From positions 14,300 to 78,299 of the forward strand of contig CAYVAT010000011.1 of assembly GCA_964449165.1 (NCBI GenBank): a stretch of 64,000 bases of DNA, read 5' to 3'. Positions 17,497 through 26,727 of the stretch are shown here, piece after piece. The stretch comes from CAYSCW01 sp964449165 (GTDB taxonomy: Bacteria; Acidobacteriota; Aminicenantia; Aminicenantales; Aminicenantaceae). The position numbers and the translations under genes are program-made. How positions within the stretch are numbered: position 1 is the stretch's first letter; the number at the start of each line of letters is the position of its first letter. Under the pieces are notes generated by a model. That model saw only the letters and a list, made by a program, of their open reading frames with translations, was not told the origin of the DNA and made no database searches.

Positions 17497-19287
17497 ATGA
17501 AAAAAAGGAATGTCTCTATTGTTCTTCTTATTTTGACTTTGGTTCTCAGTGTGACGTTTTCCAGGGCGGAGAGTGTCATATCCAAGCCCGATTACAAAGT
17601 TCGCCTGAACTTAGGGGTAATGATTCCGATGAGAGATGGAGTGAAGCTGTCTTCAGATTTTTATTTTCCTGAGGCAGAGGGAAAGTTTCCTGCCATACTG
17701 ATAAGAACACCTTATAATAACAGCACCCCCCGCTACGACAGGTACGGTAAGTTTTATGCCACCAGGGGCTATGTGGTGGTCATCCAGGACTGCCGGGGCC
17801 GTTATGATTCAGAAGGTAAGTGGTATCCCTTTTTCGGCGAGGAGTATGATGGCTATGATACGGTTGAATGGATTGCCAAACAGCCCTGGAGCAACGGAAA
17901 AATTGGGATGACAGGAGTCAGCTATGTTGGATTTGTGCAGTGGATGGCAGCAGTAACGCAGCCGCCTCATCTAACCTGTATTTTCAGCTACGGCTCTCCG
18001 AGCAACATATACGGCGATACCTGGTTTTCCTACGGAACACTCTACTTGATAGATGCGGTAACTTGGGCGTTTTTGATGGATGGACGCACAAACCAGAACA
18101 TGGGTGTAAACGAATGGCTTAAACTCAAAGACCATCTCCCGCTCATTACCCTGGATGAGTTTTTAGGGAGAAAGATCGAATTCTGGAAAGAGTGGCTTTC
18201 CCACCCAAATTATGATGAATACTGGGCTAAACAGGGAATGAAGAACAGATATAACAGGATAAACATTCCCTCTGTGACTGTTACGGGCTGGTATGATGAC
18301 GGGCAGCACGGAGCCTTGGAGAACTACTATGGCCTTATGAGGGAAGGCACTGAATTTGCCAAAAAAAATGCCAAGCTCGTCATCGGATATTGGCGGCATG
18401 GAGGCCCTTACCCACATTCCGAGAATGATTGCACAAAACTTGGAGCTTTTGATTTCGGGCCTGATGCTCTGCTGGATTTGGAAACCTACGAGCTTCGCTG
18501 GTTTGATTACTGGCTCAAGGGTTTCAAGAACAATATCATGAATGGAGCCAGGGTGAAGCTATTCGTCCTGGGGAAAAACGAGTGGAGGGATGAGAAAGAG
18601 TGGCCTCTTCCTGATACAGAGTACACAAAATTTTATTTTCACAGCAGCGGCAAAGCCAATACGCTCTTCGGTGACGGCCGTCTGAGCATGGAAATTCCCG
18701 AGAAGCAGCCGTCGGATAAATATGTCTACGATCCTGCTGATCCTGTGCCTTCTGTAAGAGGGGGAACCGGGGCCAGGGGGGGAATTTCCTCTGATCCTAT
18801 AGATCAGAGAGTCAACGAAAAGAGAATGGATGTTCTGTGCTATACATCCGATGTATTGAAGGATGATGTCGAAATCGTCGGGCCTGTGAAGATAGTACTT
18901 TTTGCCTCCTCTTCTGCCAGGGACACAGATTTTTGCGGGAAACTGGTAGATGTTCATCCCAACGGCGCAGCCTACAATGTCTGCTACGCAGCGTCCGGTT
19001 TGATTTCAGCCAGATTCAGGGACTCCGTGGAGAAGCCTTCGCTTATTGAGCCTGGAAAAGTGTATAGATATGAGATAGAGCTCAGGCCGACAGGTACAAT
19101 TTTCAAGGAAGGACATAGAATCAGAGTGGAAATCTCAAGCAGCGATTTTCCGATCTTTAACCGCAACCTCAACACCGGAAAGGACCCTTATACGACGACT
19201 GACATGGTGACGGCAGACCAGGAAATTTTTCACAATCCAGAATATCCTTCTCATATTGTCCTTCCCGTTATTGAAAGAGAAAAATAA
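17497..19287 (+). CDS. Exported CocE/NonD-type hydrolase (S15 peptidase family)
   Basis: A 596-residue exported alpha/beta-hydrolase with C-terminal jelly-roll domain, the X-Pro dipeptidyl-peptidase S15/CocE layout. A signal peptide spans about 1-25. Ser142 in MTGVSYVGFVQW is the nucleophile, preceded by QDCRGRYDSEGKW; the candidate histidine is in GYWRHGGPYPH. The C-terminal half (about 360-590) contains DVEIVGPVKIVLFASSSARD and HRIRVEISSSDFP, typical of the S15 galactose-binding-like domain. AAGGAGA precedes the ATG. The next genes encode a sodium symporter and a dipeptide epimerase, so removal of X-Pro or other dipeptides outside the cell followed by uptake is plausible. Confidence 0.9.
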   Translation: MKKRNVSIVLLILTLVLSVTFSRAESVISKPDYKVRLNLGVMIPMRDGVKLSSDFYFPEAEGKFPAILIRTPYNNSTPRYDRYGKFYATRGYVVVIQDCRGRYDSEGKWYPFFGEEYDGYDTVEWIAKQPWSNGKIGMTGVSYVGFVQWMAAVTQPPHLTCIFSYGSPSNIYGDTWFSYGTLYLIDAVTWAFLMDGRTNQNMGVNEWLKLKDHLPLITLDEFLGRKIEFWKEWLSHPNYDEYWAKQGMKNRYNRINIPSVTVTGWYDDGQHGALENYYGLMREGTEFAKKNAKLVIGYWRHGGPYPHSENDCTKLGAFDFGPDALLDLETYELRWFDYWLKGFKNNIMNGARVKLFVLGKNEWRDEKEWPLPDTEYTKFYFHSSGKANTLFGDGRLSMEIPEKQPSDKYVYDPADPVPSVRGGTGARGGISSDPIDQRVNEKRMDVLCYTSDVLKDDVEIVGPVKIVLFASSSARDTDFCGKLVDVHPNGAAYNVCYAASGLISARFRDSVEKPSLIEPGKVYRYEIELRPTGTIFKEGHRIRVEISSSDFPIFNRNLNTGKDPYTTTDMVTADQEIFHNPEYPSHIVLPVIEREK

Positions 19288-19301
19288 GAAGAGGTATGAG
19301 G

Positions 19302-19568
19302 ATGAAATTTGTCGAGGACTCAAGGATTAAAATAAGCCGAAAGGTCTTAGTCCTTGCCTGGCTTTTCTTTGCTCTTTATCTTTTATTCATCATGGGAATA
19401 TCTTATCTTCTGGGCATAAGGCCTCTCATCTGGGGTTTGCCTCGCTGGGTGGCAATCGGAAATATCGTGGTTCCTGCCGTCTTTGTTCTCCTGTTGATAT
19501 GGGTAGCAGAGCGGTTCATACCTGATATTCCTCTGACAGAAGACAAGGATTCAGAGCAGGAAGAATGA
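19302..19568 (+). CDS. Small membrane subunit of a sodium:solute symporter
   Basis: An 88-residue protein with two transmembrane segments (VLVLAWLFFALYLLFIMG and AIGNIVVPAVFVLLLIWV) and an acidic tail. It is of the type that precedes the large SSS subunit in two-part symporters such as YhdT/PanF. GAGGT at 19291-19295 is six bases from ATG 19302, which I prefer over ATG 19296. Its stop overlaps the start of the large subunit as ATGA, strong evidence for a fixed pair. Confidence 0.8.
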   Translation: MKFVEDSRIKISRKVLVLAWLFFALYLLFIMGISYLLGIRPLIWGLPRWVAIGNIVVPAVFVLLLIWVAERFIPDIPLTEDKDSEQEE

Positions 19569-21040
19569 ATCTGGCCGTTGTTTCTTTTCTGGCTTATACG
19601 GCGCTGTTAATAGCCATTGGCCTGTGGTCATACCGCATTGTCGAGAAAGTTCCTATCTCCAAATACGAAAAAGAGTTCTATGCAGCAGGAAGAGGCTTGG
19701 GAGGAATTGTCGTCGCTTTAGTCATCGCCGGGGGATTGGCCAGTGCAGGAACTTTCATAGCCGGCCCGGGAATGTGTTATGAATACGGCTATTCCTGGGT
19801 GCTGATAAATAATTTCCAGATTTTCATGAATCTTCTGCTTTTGGCCCCGATAGGGATAGTTGTCGGCATCGTAGCCAGGAGGGTTAACGCCCTGACGTAT
19901 TTGGATTTGTTTAAAGCCAGGTATCAAAGCAGGGCAATCATCGTGATGCTGGCTGCTTTAGTCACAATCTTTTTATTGCCTTACATGGCAACGCAGTTTG
20001 TCGGGGCTGCAAGAGTCATCGCTCAGATGACGGGAATGGGATATTTTGCTTCTCTTGCCCTCGGATCCCTGGTTGTATTGATTTATTGTGTGTTAGGGGG
20101 AATGCGCGGAACCTCTCTGGCAACCTTTGTCCAGGGCATAATCATAACAATTGGATGCCTGATGCTCTTTATCGGCACGGTAAAATATGCTGGCGGATTC
20201 CAGAGAGCTACAGAGATAATCGCTGCCCAGGATATAAATTTTCTCTCCCCGACCATGGGCGGGCAATTTTCCCCCGTGTTTGCTTTTTCGATTGCCTGTA
20301 TGACTGGATTTTTTGTCGTCGGGATGCCCCATGCCATGCTCGGAGCTTTGACTTACAGGAATACAAGAGCGCTTAAAAAAGGAATCTGGATGGGAGGCAT
20401 ACTGGTCTTCCTCTGGACTTTTCTGCTGTGCATGGCTGGTGTTATCGGACGTTCAATAAAGCCTGATCTGGCTGTCTCCGATGAAATCAGTCCCTGGCTG
20501 GCGATGAATGTGATGCCGGAAGCTATGAGCGGGATTGTTCTGGCCGGAATCGTGGCCGGTATCCAGACTACGGTTGCTGCCATGGCGATTATAATCACTT
20601 CGAGTATCGCTAAGAATCTTTTGAAAGAACTCAAGCCAGATGTATCAGGCCAGCAAATGAAACTGGCTTCCAGGTGGACCATGGGAGCTTGTCTGACAAT
20701 CGCCATCGGCTTAGCTCTTTTTCAGCCCAAATTGATCCAATGGATAATCTTTTTTTCCATCGGAGGGTTGGAGGCAGCGACTTTCGGCCCGATCCTGTTG
20801 GGTATGTTTTGGAAGAAGGGAAATAAGTGGGGAGCCATATCCTCGATAGTGTGGGGAATGGTAGTCTATGCGCTGGCCAACACCGCAGTCCCTCAGCTGA
20901 GACTTTGGGGCAGTCATCCCTCTTTTATATCCGTCTTCAGCGCTGCTGTCGTTTATGTGGCGGTCAGCTCATTCACAGCCTGCCCCTCGGATGAGACAGC
21001 CCGGACATTCTGGGGACAGGCAAGGGAGGCATATAAATGA
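19565..21040 (+). CDS. Sodium:solute symporter family (SSS) transporter
   Basis: A 491-residue transporter with about 13 hydrophobic helices. Typical SSS features include the N-terminal YAAGRGLGGIVVALVIAGG, helix TFIAGPGMCYEYGYSWVLI, and VGMPHAMLGALTYRNTRALKKG, near the family signature. It should import a small organic solute with sodium. The 4-base overlap with the small subunit and the dipeptide epimerase 46 bases downstream suggest a peptide or amino-acid substrate, though pantothenate- or proline-like substrates cannot be excluded from sequence. Confidence 0.9.
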   Translation: MNLAVVSFLAYTALLIAIGLWSYRIVEKVPISKYEKEFYAAGRGLGGIVVALVIAGGLASAGTFIAGPGMCYEYGYSWVLINNFQIFMNLLLLAPIGIVVGIVARRVNALTYLDLFKARYQSRAIIVMLAALVTIFLLPYMATQFVGAARVIAQMTGMGYFASLALGSLVVLIYCVLGGMRGTSLATFVQGIIITIGCLMLFIGTVKYAGGFQRATEIIAAQDINFLSPTMGGQFSPVFAFSIACMTGFFVVGMPHAMLGALTYRNTRALKKGIWMGGILVFLWTFLLCMAGVIGRSIKPDLAVSDEISPWLAMNVMPEAMSGIVLAGIVAGIQTTVAAMAIIITSSIAKNLLKELKPDVSGQQMKLASRWTMGACLTIAIGLALFQPKLIQWIIFFSIGGLEAATFGPILLGMFWKKGNKWGAISSIVWGMVVYALANTAVPQLRLWGSHPSFISVFSAAVVYVAVSSFTACPSDETARTFWGQAREAYK

Positions 21041-21086
21041 ACCTCATTGTCTTGTGATATGAAAGATTATGAGAGGAGAATCGAGC

Positions 21087-22205
21087 ATGAGAGAGAAATT
21101 AAAAATCACAAACATTGAAATTTATAAATCCGATATACTACTCAAAGAACCTTTCAGGATAGCCATCATGGAGATTACTGATGCCCAGAGCGTCATCATA
21201 AAGATTAACACGGATAAAGGGCTGTATGGTCTTGGTGAGGCAAATCCGACTTGGCGAATTACAGGAGAGACTCAGTCGATCAATCTGGCCGGAGCCGTGG
21301 ACCTAGGCAGACTGCTGCTCAATAAAGATCCTCTCAACATTGAAGAGCGGATGAGAGAGATAGATGGATTTTTAGTCCATAACAGCACGTTGCGGAGTGC
21401 CTTCGATATGGCATTATACGATCTTTTGGGGAAAGCCGCAGAACTTCCCCTCTATGCTGTTCTCGGGGGAAGTAAGCGCTCTTTCTGGACCGATAACACA
21501 ATCGGTTTAGCTTCACCTGAGCATATGGCTGAGAAGGCTGTTCAATACAAGAAAGAAGGATTTCAGGCGATAAAAATCAAACTCGGCACCACCGAGAAGG
21601 AAGACATCCAAAGAGTAAAAAAAGTCAGAGAGGCCATCGGAGAGGATTTGCCAATCCGGATTGATGCCAACCAGGGCTGGGATTATAAAACCGCTGTAAA
21701 TGTGCTCCAGGCCCTGGAATCAGAGGGAATCGAGTACTGTGAACAGCCCGTTGCGTACTGGGATTATGAGAATATGCGGCGGATTAGAGAGAGGAGCTCG
21801 ATCGGGATCATGGCTGATGAATCTCTTTTTGACCATCACGATGCCTTTAAGCTGGCAGCGATGGGATGCTGTGATTATTTTAACATTAAACTGGCCAAGT
21901 CAGGGGGTATTCATACGGCTCTGAAAATCAACTCTGTCGCTGAAAGTGCGGGTATAATCTGCATGGTCGGGTGCATGGTAGAGACAAGGCTGGGCCTGTC
22001 AGCGGCGGCCCATCTGGTTTCTGCCCGGCCCAATATTCGTTATGCAGACCTGGATGGGTATTTGTTTTTGAAGGAGGATCCTGTGATTGGGGGTGCCCGA
22101 TATGATGTCGGACAGATCACGCTGCCAGATGCTCCAGGACATGGCGCGGATATAGATCCGGATTTCTTAAGGCATTGTGACTGTACAGTCGTAGGGACCC
22201 CCTAG
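21087..22205 (+). CDS. Enolase-superfamily dipeptide epimerase (L-Ala-D/L-Glu type)
   Basis: About 372 residues. The N-terminal capping domain is followed by a TIM barrel with the enolase-superfamily acid/base and metal residues: KIKLGT (K-x-K), IRIDANQGWD, YCEQPV, MADESLF and FNIKLAKSGG. The barrel end has YADLDGYLF, a D-x-D motif seen in dipeptide epimerases. These enzymes epimerise L-Ala-D-Glu from murein or related dipeptides. I use ATG 21087, preceded by GAGGAGA; an upstream ATG at 21069 has no site. It follows the symporter, which may bring in the dipeptide. The gene ends two bases from the convergent permease gene. Confidence 0.88.
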   Translation: MREKLKITNIEIYKSDILLKEPFRIAIMEITDAQSVIIKINTDKGLYGLGEANPTWRITGETQSINLAGAVDLGRLLLNKDPLNIEERMREIDGFLVHNSTLRSAFDMALYDLLGKAAELPLYAVLGGSKRSFWTDNTIGLASPEHMAEKAVQYKKEGFQAIKIKLGTTEKEDIQRVKKVREAIGEDLPIRIDANQGWDYKTAVNVLQALESEGIEYCEQPVAYWDYENMRRIRERSSIGIMADESLFDHHDAFKLAAMGCCDYFNIKLAKSGGIHTALKINSVAESAGIICMVGCMVETRLGLSAAAHLVSARPNIRYADLDGYLFLKEDPVIGGARYDVGQITLPDAPGHGADIDPDFLRHCDCTVVGTP

Positions 22206-22207
22206 CT

Positions 22208-24439
22208 TTACTCGTAGCGGAGGGACTTGACCGGGTTGGCCCAGGCGGCTTTCAGGGTCTGGGAGGCGACAGCCAAAAATGCTGTTAACAGGGATGCTGA
22301 TACGGCCAGGATATATGTGCCAGCATTGATGCCGGTGATGAACAGCAATCCAGTCTGCAAGGCTTTATTCCAGCCATAGGTGATAATCCCTAAGGCTATA
22401 GCATCGGCGATAGCTACCATCAGCAGAAATTCCCGCGTCGTCATCCACATGATTTTCAACGACGAGGCACCGAGCACTTTTCGGATCCCTATCTCTTTGG
22501 TCCGCCTTTCAGTCAGATAAGTGGCCAGACCCATCAGGCCCAGACAGGATAAGAGCACGGCTGTCATGCCGATCATGTTTAAAAAGCCGATCAATTTTCC
22601 CAGAAGTCCAAAAATCCGGCCGAAATATTCCGACAGGGTTAAACATTTAAAAGGCTGGTCTGGCATCAATCTTAACCACTGTTCCTTTATGTATTTTCTG
22701 AGATCCGGAAATCTGTCCGTAGAAGAATGTCTCACTAGCAGTACACTGAGATTTTCGGGCTGCAAATACAGCACAGCAGGGGGTATTTCGAATCCGACAT
22801 CAGCAAATAAAAAATTTGCCACCACTCCGATCACCGAGCCTGTACTGTCGCCGACAACTAACTGTTTTCCTATCGGATTGTCCCACTCGAGTTTTTTTAC
22901 GGCCGCCTCATTGAGGATGAGGCTGTTTGTATCCGCAAAATCCCGTGAAAAACTCCGGCCTTGTTTCATCTTGAGCTCGAGAGTTTCAACCAGACCATAA
23001 TCAACACCATAGGCTTCCATGGTAAATCCTTCACCCTCGGCCGCATCCGGCAGCCGCACCGGAGTCGGAGAATCCCAAACTATAGGCAGATTTGCCGCTG
23101 CTGAAACCTGAACAACATCAGGATGACGGGCAATTTCGGTCTTCAACACCTCAATCTTAGCCTGTGCTTCTTTTCCGAGTTGTATGGCGGCTACCTTTTC
23201 GCGGTTGAATCCAAAATCGGCCTCAAAAATATGTCCGGACTGGTATTTCAACAGGGCGGCACAGGCGATAAAAATGACCGATAACGAGAACTGGAAGACG
23301 ATCATGATCTTACTACCCCGTTTCTTTTTCCTTCCCGGCTTGAAGTTTTCCTTCAAGACCTGGAGCGGCTGAAAACTGGAAAGGAAAAAGGCAGGATATA
23401 ATCCGGAAAAAATCCCGGTGAGAATTGCTGCAACCACCAGGTATTTCAGGAGAAAGGGATAGTTCCAGATGGAGTTCGAGACCTGCGGAATAAAAGCAAT
23501 AAGCGCAAAATCCCCCATGTAGGAATAGAAGATAGGATGGATGATTTCATAGAGGATAATGGCAAAGGGGATAGCGAGGAAGGCCAGGAGAAGCGACTCG
23601 CCTAAAAACTGGACGATTAACTGGGACCGTTTGGCCCCTATCACCTTGCGGAGTCCGATCTCCTTGGTGCGATGCATGGAACGCACGGTCGATAGGTTGA
23701 TGAAGTTGATGCTCACCACCAGAAGCAGTAAAANNNNNNNNNNNNNNNNNNNNNNNNNNNNNNNNNNNNNNNNNNNNNNNNNNNNNNNNNNNNNNNNNNN
23801 NNNNNNNNNNNNNNNNNNNNNNNNNNNNNNNNNTGTTTCCAGAGAAACCAGGAAGTCGAATTTGATCGAGGAGGTCCGGGTGATGTTTTTTGTCACTCCT
23901 GTGACGGTTACGACGATGTCTTTCTGAAGAGTCAACGTCTTGCCGATAGGGTCTTGGTCACCGAAATATTTTTCCGCGGCGGCTTCGGACATAACCATGG
24001 AATACGGTTCGCGAAGAGCTGTTTTCGGATCTCCTGCCGTCATTTTAAATGAGAACATGGATAAAAAGGCAGGATCGACAAAAAGCAGGTTGTTCTCGAA
24101 GAAGCTGTCCTTGCCTCTTTTTAACGTCACTTGCCCGGGAGGATAGATTCTGACCACTTCCTCAATCTCCGGGAATTCGCTGCGAAGGGCTTCTGCCATC
24201 GGACCAGGGGCAAACGCCAGATGTTGTTCTTCTTTATTTTCCGCTTGAAAGATCTGGACAACGCTGTAAATTCTTTGGGCTTTTTCATGAAATTTATCTG
24301 CCCTTAGTTTTGTGCCCGCCATCAGGGCAAATAACATGAATCCCGCCATCCCGACGGCCATTCCGATGATATTGATCAGAGAAAAGGCCCTCTGCTTTTT
24401 AAGATTTCTCAAAGCGATCAATAAGTAGCTTTTTAACAT
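22208..24439 (-). CDS. Duplicated MacB/FtsX-type ABC permease without ATPase (gap inside)
   Basis: An orphan permease with two repeats, each a MacB-like periplasmic domain plus an FtsX membrane unit. I see the opening helix FSLINIIGMAVGMAGFMLFA, the FtsX segment NLSTVRSMHRTKEIGLRKVIGAKRSQ, a second opening helix MIVFQFSLSVIFIACAAL and a second FtsX end with ERRTKEIGIRKVLGASSLK. The true start is ATG 24439 (MLKSYLLIALRNLKKQR) behind GGAG; the upstream reading frame is not coding. A 100-N gap interrupts the first repeat. PadR and two HAAS-like genes lie upstream, as at acidobacterial duplicated orphan permease loci. No ATPase gene is adjacent; substrate unknown. Confidence 0.85.
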   Translation of the reverse strand: MLKSYLLIALRNLKKQRAFSLINIIGMAVGMAGFMLFALMAGTKLRADKFHEKAQRIYSVVQIFQAENKEEQHLAFAPGPMAEALRSEFPEIEEVVRIYPPGQVTLKRGKDSFFENNLLFVDPAFLSMFSFKMTAGDPKTALREPYSMVMSEAAAEKYFGDQDPIGKTLTLQKDIVVTVTGVTKNITRTSSIKFDFLVSLETXXXXXXXXXXXXXXXXXXXXXXXXXXXXXXXXXXLLLLVVSINFINLSTVRSMHRTKEIGLRKVIGAKRSQLIVQFLGESLLLAFLAIPFAIILYEIIHPIFYSYMGDFALIAFIPQVSNSIWNYPFLLKYLVVAAILTGIFSGLYPAFFLSSFQPLQVLKENFKPGRKKKRGSKIMIVFQFSLSVIFIACAALLKYQSGHIFEADFGFNREKVAAIQLGKEAQAKIEVLKTEIARHPDVVQVSAAANLPIVWDSPTPVRLPDAAEGEGFTMEAYGVDYGLVETLELKMKQGRSFSRDFADTNSLILNEAAVKKLEWDNPIGKQLVVGDSTGSVIGVVANFLFADVGFEIPPAVLYLQPENLSVLLVRHSSTDRFPDLRKYIKEQWLRLMPDQPFKCLTLSEYFGRIFGLLGKLIGFLNMIGMTAVLLSCLGLMGLATYLTERRTKEIGIRKVLGASSLKIMWMTTREFLLMVAIADAIALGIITYGWNKALQTGLLFITGINAGTYILAVSASLLTAFLAVASQTLKAAWANPVKSLRYE
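23734..23833. other. Assembly gap (100 N)
   Basis: Exactly 100 unknown bases inside the permease gene, the usual placeholder for a scaffold gap of unknown size. The flanking coding frame happens to stay open across it, but related permeases have a longer segment here, so the true gap is probably larger. Confidence 0.98.
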
Positions 24440-24462
24440 AATGGATCTCCATGATTGGACTT

Positions 24463-25353
24463 CTACTGTTTTCTTACCAGCATAAATTTGGCAAGTCGGC
24501 CTTGAATCTTCCCGATGAACTTGGCCAGATGGAAGATTGAGAAGAACATCAAAATCCCGGTAGCAATGACCAGGGGATAGGATAAAGCCGGCGGATAAAG
24601 AGGCTCGCTGAGAGTGATCAAAGGACGGCCTAAACCCCAAAACCATATGGGATAGAAAATACATTTTATCGAAAGGGCAAGCAGAGTGGGAATGATTGAA
24701 AAGTAGAATATACCCAGAGGAAAATGCAGGATCAGGTAGGAAAAAACTTTCCAGGTGTGTGCTTCAGTGGTCAAGGCTTTATATTTTTCTCTCCAGTTTA
24801 GGCCTTGGCGGAGGAAGATCGGCTTTCGCGGCATGCGGATACCGAGCAGGGCTTCAATGATCCGGCCTTCTATCAAGGCAATCCCTCGGATGGACAGAAG
24901 GAACAGCCCGGTCACAGGAATCCCGATGATCAAAATCAGCGAGAAAAGCGAAAATGCTCCTCCGAGGAGGGCCCACATCCCGAAGACAGCGGCCGTCAGA
25001 CCTGATACCAGGATGTATAGAAAAGCACCCCATGCTCGGGCATCCACGACAATACCGAAGGATTTCGCCCAAAATGAGCGGGGCATTCGAGTCCTTTTAA
25101 TGGCCAAAGTCGGCAGCATACGGAATTCAATTTCTTTGTAGGCCGAGGCGACTTCGGCCGGTGTTCCGTATTTTTCAATCAGGGATTCCAAGGCATCGGC
25201 CTCCGATAAGCCAGGTGAATCTTTAAGGGTATCTTCTAATGCGGTTCTCAAGTGCTCTTCGGCATCGGAGAGAGCATCCTGGATAATGGCAGGATCTCTT
25301 CCGCCCAGCTCTTTTCTAAGTTGCTCAAGATATTCCTCGATTTTTTTTGCCAT
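24463..25353 (-). CDS. HAAS/DUF1700-like membrane protein, copy 2
   Basis: A 296-residue protein starting at ATG 25353 (MAKKIEEYLEQLRKELG) with AGGA upstream; the longer open frame upstream overlaps the neighbouring gene and is rejected. The N-terminal helical domain (about 1-90: DPAIIQDALSDAEEHLRTAL, EKYGTPAEVASAYKEIE) is of the HAAS/DUF1700 kind found beside PadR regulators. The rest has four to five hydrophobic segments (FLYILVSGLTAAVFGMWALL, LILIIGIPVTGLFLLSIRG). It is a tandem duplicate of the preceding gene, 11 bases away, and lies upstream of the orphan permease. A membrane sensor or adaptor role is inference. Confidence 0.82.
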   Translation of the reverse strand: MAKKIEEYLEQLRKELGGRDPAIIQDALSDAEEHLRTALEDTLKDSPGLSEADALESLIEKYGTPAEVASAYKEIEFRMLPTLAIKRTRMPRSFWAKSFGIVVDARAWGAFLYILVSGLTAAVFGMWALLGGAFSLFSLILIIGIPVTGLFLLSIRGIALIEGRIIEALLGIRMPRKPIFLRQGLNWREKYKALTTEAHTWKVFSYLILHFPLGIFYFSIIPTLLALSIKCIFYPIWFWGLGRPLITLSEPLYPPALSYPLVIATGILMFFSIFHLAKFIGKIQGRLAKFMLVRKQ

Positions 25354-25364
25354 GGTCCTATCCT

Positions 25365-26252
25365 TTACTTTCTCACCAACATGGATTTGGCGAATCGCCC
25401 GTGTACCTTTCCCACAAGCTTGGCCAGATGAAATGTTAGGGGCAGAAGAAAAAACCCGGCCAGGCAGACGACGGGTAGGAACCAAACAGGAGTGAAAACA
25501 TTATCGCCAAACAAATCCAGCGGGATATGAAAAACCAGTTCCAGCACAGGGCTTGTGATGAAGCAGAGAGAGAAAACAAAAAAGAGGGCAAATGCCATGG
25601 AGTAAATGATTCCCAGGGGGAAGAGAAGCACGGTATACAGCCAAGCCCTCCAAGAATAAGCATCCTTGACCAAGGCTATATACTTATCCGACCAGCTGAG
25701 GCCTTTACGGAGAAACAAAGGCTTCCTGGGCATCCGGATGCCCAGGAGCGCTTCGACGATCCGGCCCTCAAGAAGAGCGATTCCTCGTACAGAAAGGAGA
25801 AATAGCCCGAACAAAGGCAGCCCGATGATGAAAAGGAGAGAAAAGGTAGAAACGAGACCGCCGAACAGAGCCCAGCCGCCAAAGATGATTCCGGTCACAG
25901 AGGCCAGAAGCAGGTAGAAGAAGGCACCCCAGGCGCTCGCCTCCGCCAGAACTCCGAAAAACTTGCTCCATAAAGACCGTGCATCCTGTGGCCGGGAGAC
26001 AGCCAAGGCCGGTGAAATATGCGATTCGATAGTCCGGTAGGCAGCGGCGATTTCGGTGGGAGAGCCGTATTTTGTGATAATGGGCTGGAGGATATCAGTT
26101 TCTGAAAGACCGGGAGTGCTTATCAAACCATCTTCAAGTGCGGAGCGAAGGTGTCCTTCGGCGTCGGAGAGGGCATCCTGAATAAGGGCCGGATCAGCGC
26201 CTTCGAGTTCTTTTTTGAGCTTTTCCAGATATTCATGGACATCTTTACACAT
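25365..26252 (-). CDS. HAAS/DUF1700-like membrane protein, copy 1
   Basis: A 295-residue paralogue of the following gene: N-terminal HAAS-like domain (DPALIQDALSDAEGHLRSAL, ITKYGSPTEIAAAYRTIE) and then hydrophobic segments (FFYLLLASVTGIIFGGWALF, FIIGLPLFGLFLLSVRGI). The shared block IALLEGRIVEALLGIRMPRK is nearly identical in both copies, pointing to a recent or constrained duplication. Its ATG overlaps the end of the PadR gene by eight bases behind AAAGGA, so it is cotranscribed with the regulator. Function unknown beyond the PadR association. Confidence 0.82.
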   Translation of the reverse strand: MCKDVHEYLEKLKKELEGADPALIQDALSDAEGHLRSALEDGLISTPGLSETDILQPIITKYGSPTEIAAAYRTIESHISPALAVSRPQDARSLWSKFFGVLAEASAWGAFFYLLLASVTGIIFGGWALFGGLVSTFSLLFIIGLPLFGLFLLSVRGIALLEGRIVEALLGIRMPRKPLFLRKGLSWSDKYIALVKDAYSWRAWLYTVLLFPLGIIYSMAFALFFVFSLCFITSPVLELVFHIPLDLFGDNVFTPVWFLPVVCLAGFFLLPLTFHLAKLVGKVHGRFAKSMLVRK

Positions 26253-26613
26253 CGTTCTTTCCTTTAAGGATAGCGTCCACGAAGTCCTCGGTGCGCTCCC
26301 AGATATCTTTCCAGTCTTTTAACGTTTTTCGCCCAGACTCAGTGATTCGATAGTAGCGGCGTGGCGGCCCCGAAACAGAAGGATCGACATGGCTATCCAG
26401 CAGCCCGCTGCTCTCCAGCGAGCGCAGCACAGGGTAGAGTGCTCCTTGCTTCATCATCGGGATTTTCTCATCATGGGTTTCGATGAATTTGGCGATCTGA
26501 TATCCGTACATCGGCTTTTCAGCCTGGCCCAGGACACTGAGAAGGACAAGGGAAGCGATACCCGAATTCAATTCCTTTTGAAACTTTTTGTTGGCATCAC
26601 TCGAATACGCCAA
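26245..26613 (-). CDS. PadR family transcriptional regulator
   Basis: About 122 residues. The winged-helix domain shows the PadR pattern: LNSGIASLVLLSVLGQAEKP, MYGYQIAKFI, GALYPVLRSLESSGLLDS and GPPRRYYRITESGRKTL. I favour the TTG at 26613, which has a full GGAGGTGAGG with an eight-base spacing, over the ATG at 26628, which lies inside that same site. PadR proteins repress nearby membrane or transport genes; here it leads an operon of two HAAS-like proteins and an orphan permease. The predicted promoter carries an inverted repeat that could be its own operator. Confidence 0.88.
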   Translation of the reverse strand: MAYSSDANKKFQKELNSGIASLVLLSVLGQAEKPMYGYQIAKFIETHDEKIPMMKQGALYPVLRSLESSGLLDSHVDPSVSGPPRRYYRITESGRKTLKDWKDIWERTEDFVDAILKGKNDV

Positions 26614-26727
26614 TGGCCTCACCTCCATCTTTGATTCGTCTCAAAATGATCTTTAATTTTTCATGCTGCTTGCGCTCATCAAATGCTGTTATTAATTTTA
26701 TAATACTGTTTATTTTTCTATATTCCT

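Noticed and set aside
24440..24664. N-terminal extension of the orphan permease
   Set aside because: It overlaps the HAAS-like gene, has no membrane pattern, and the ATG at 24439 has a good ribosome site and starts the family's first conserved residues.
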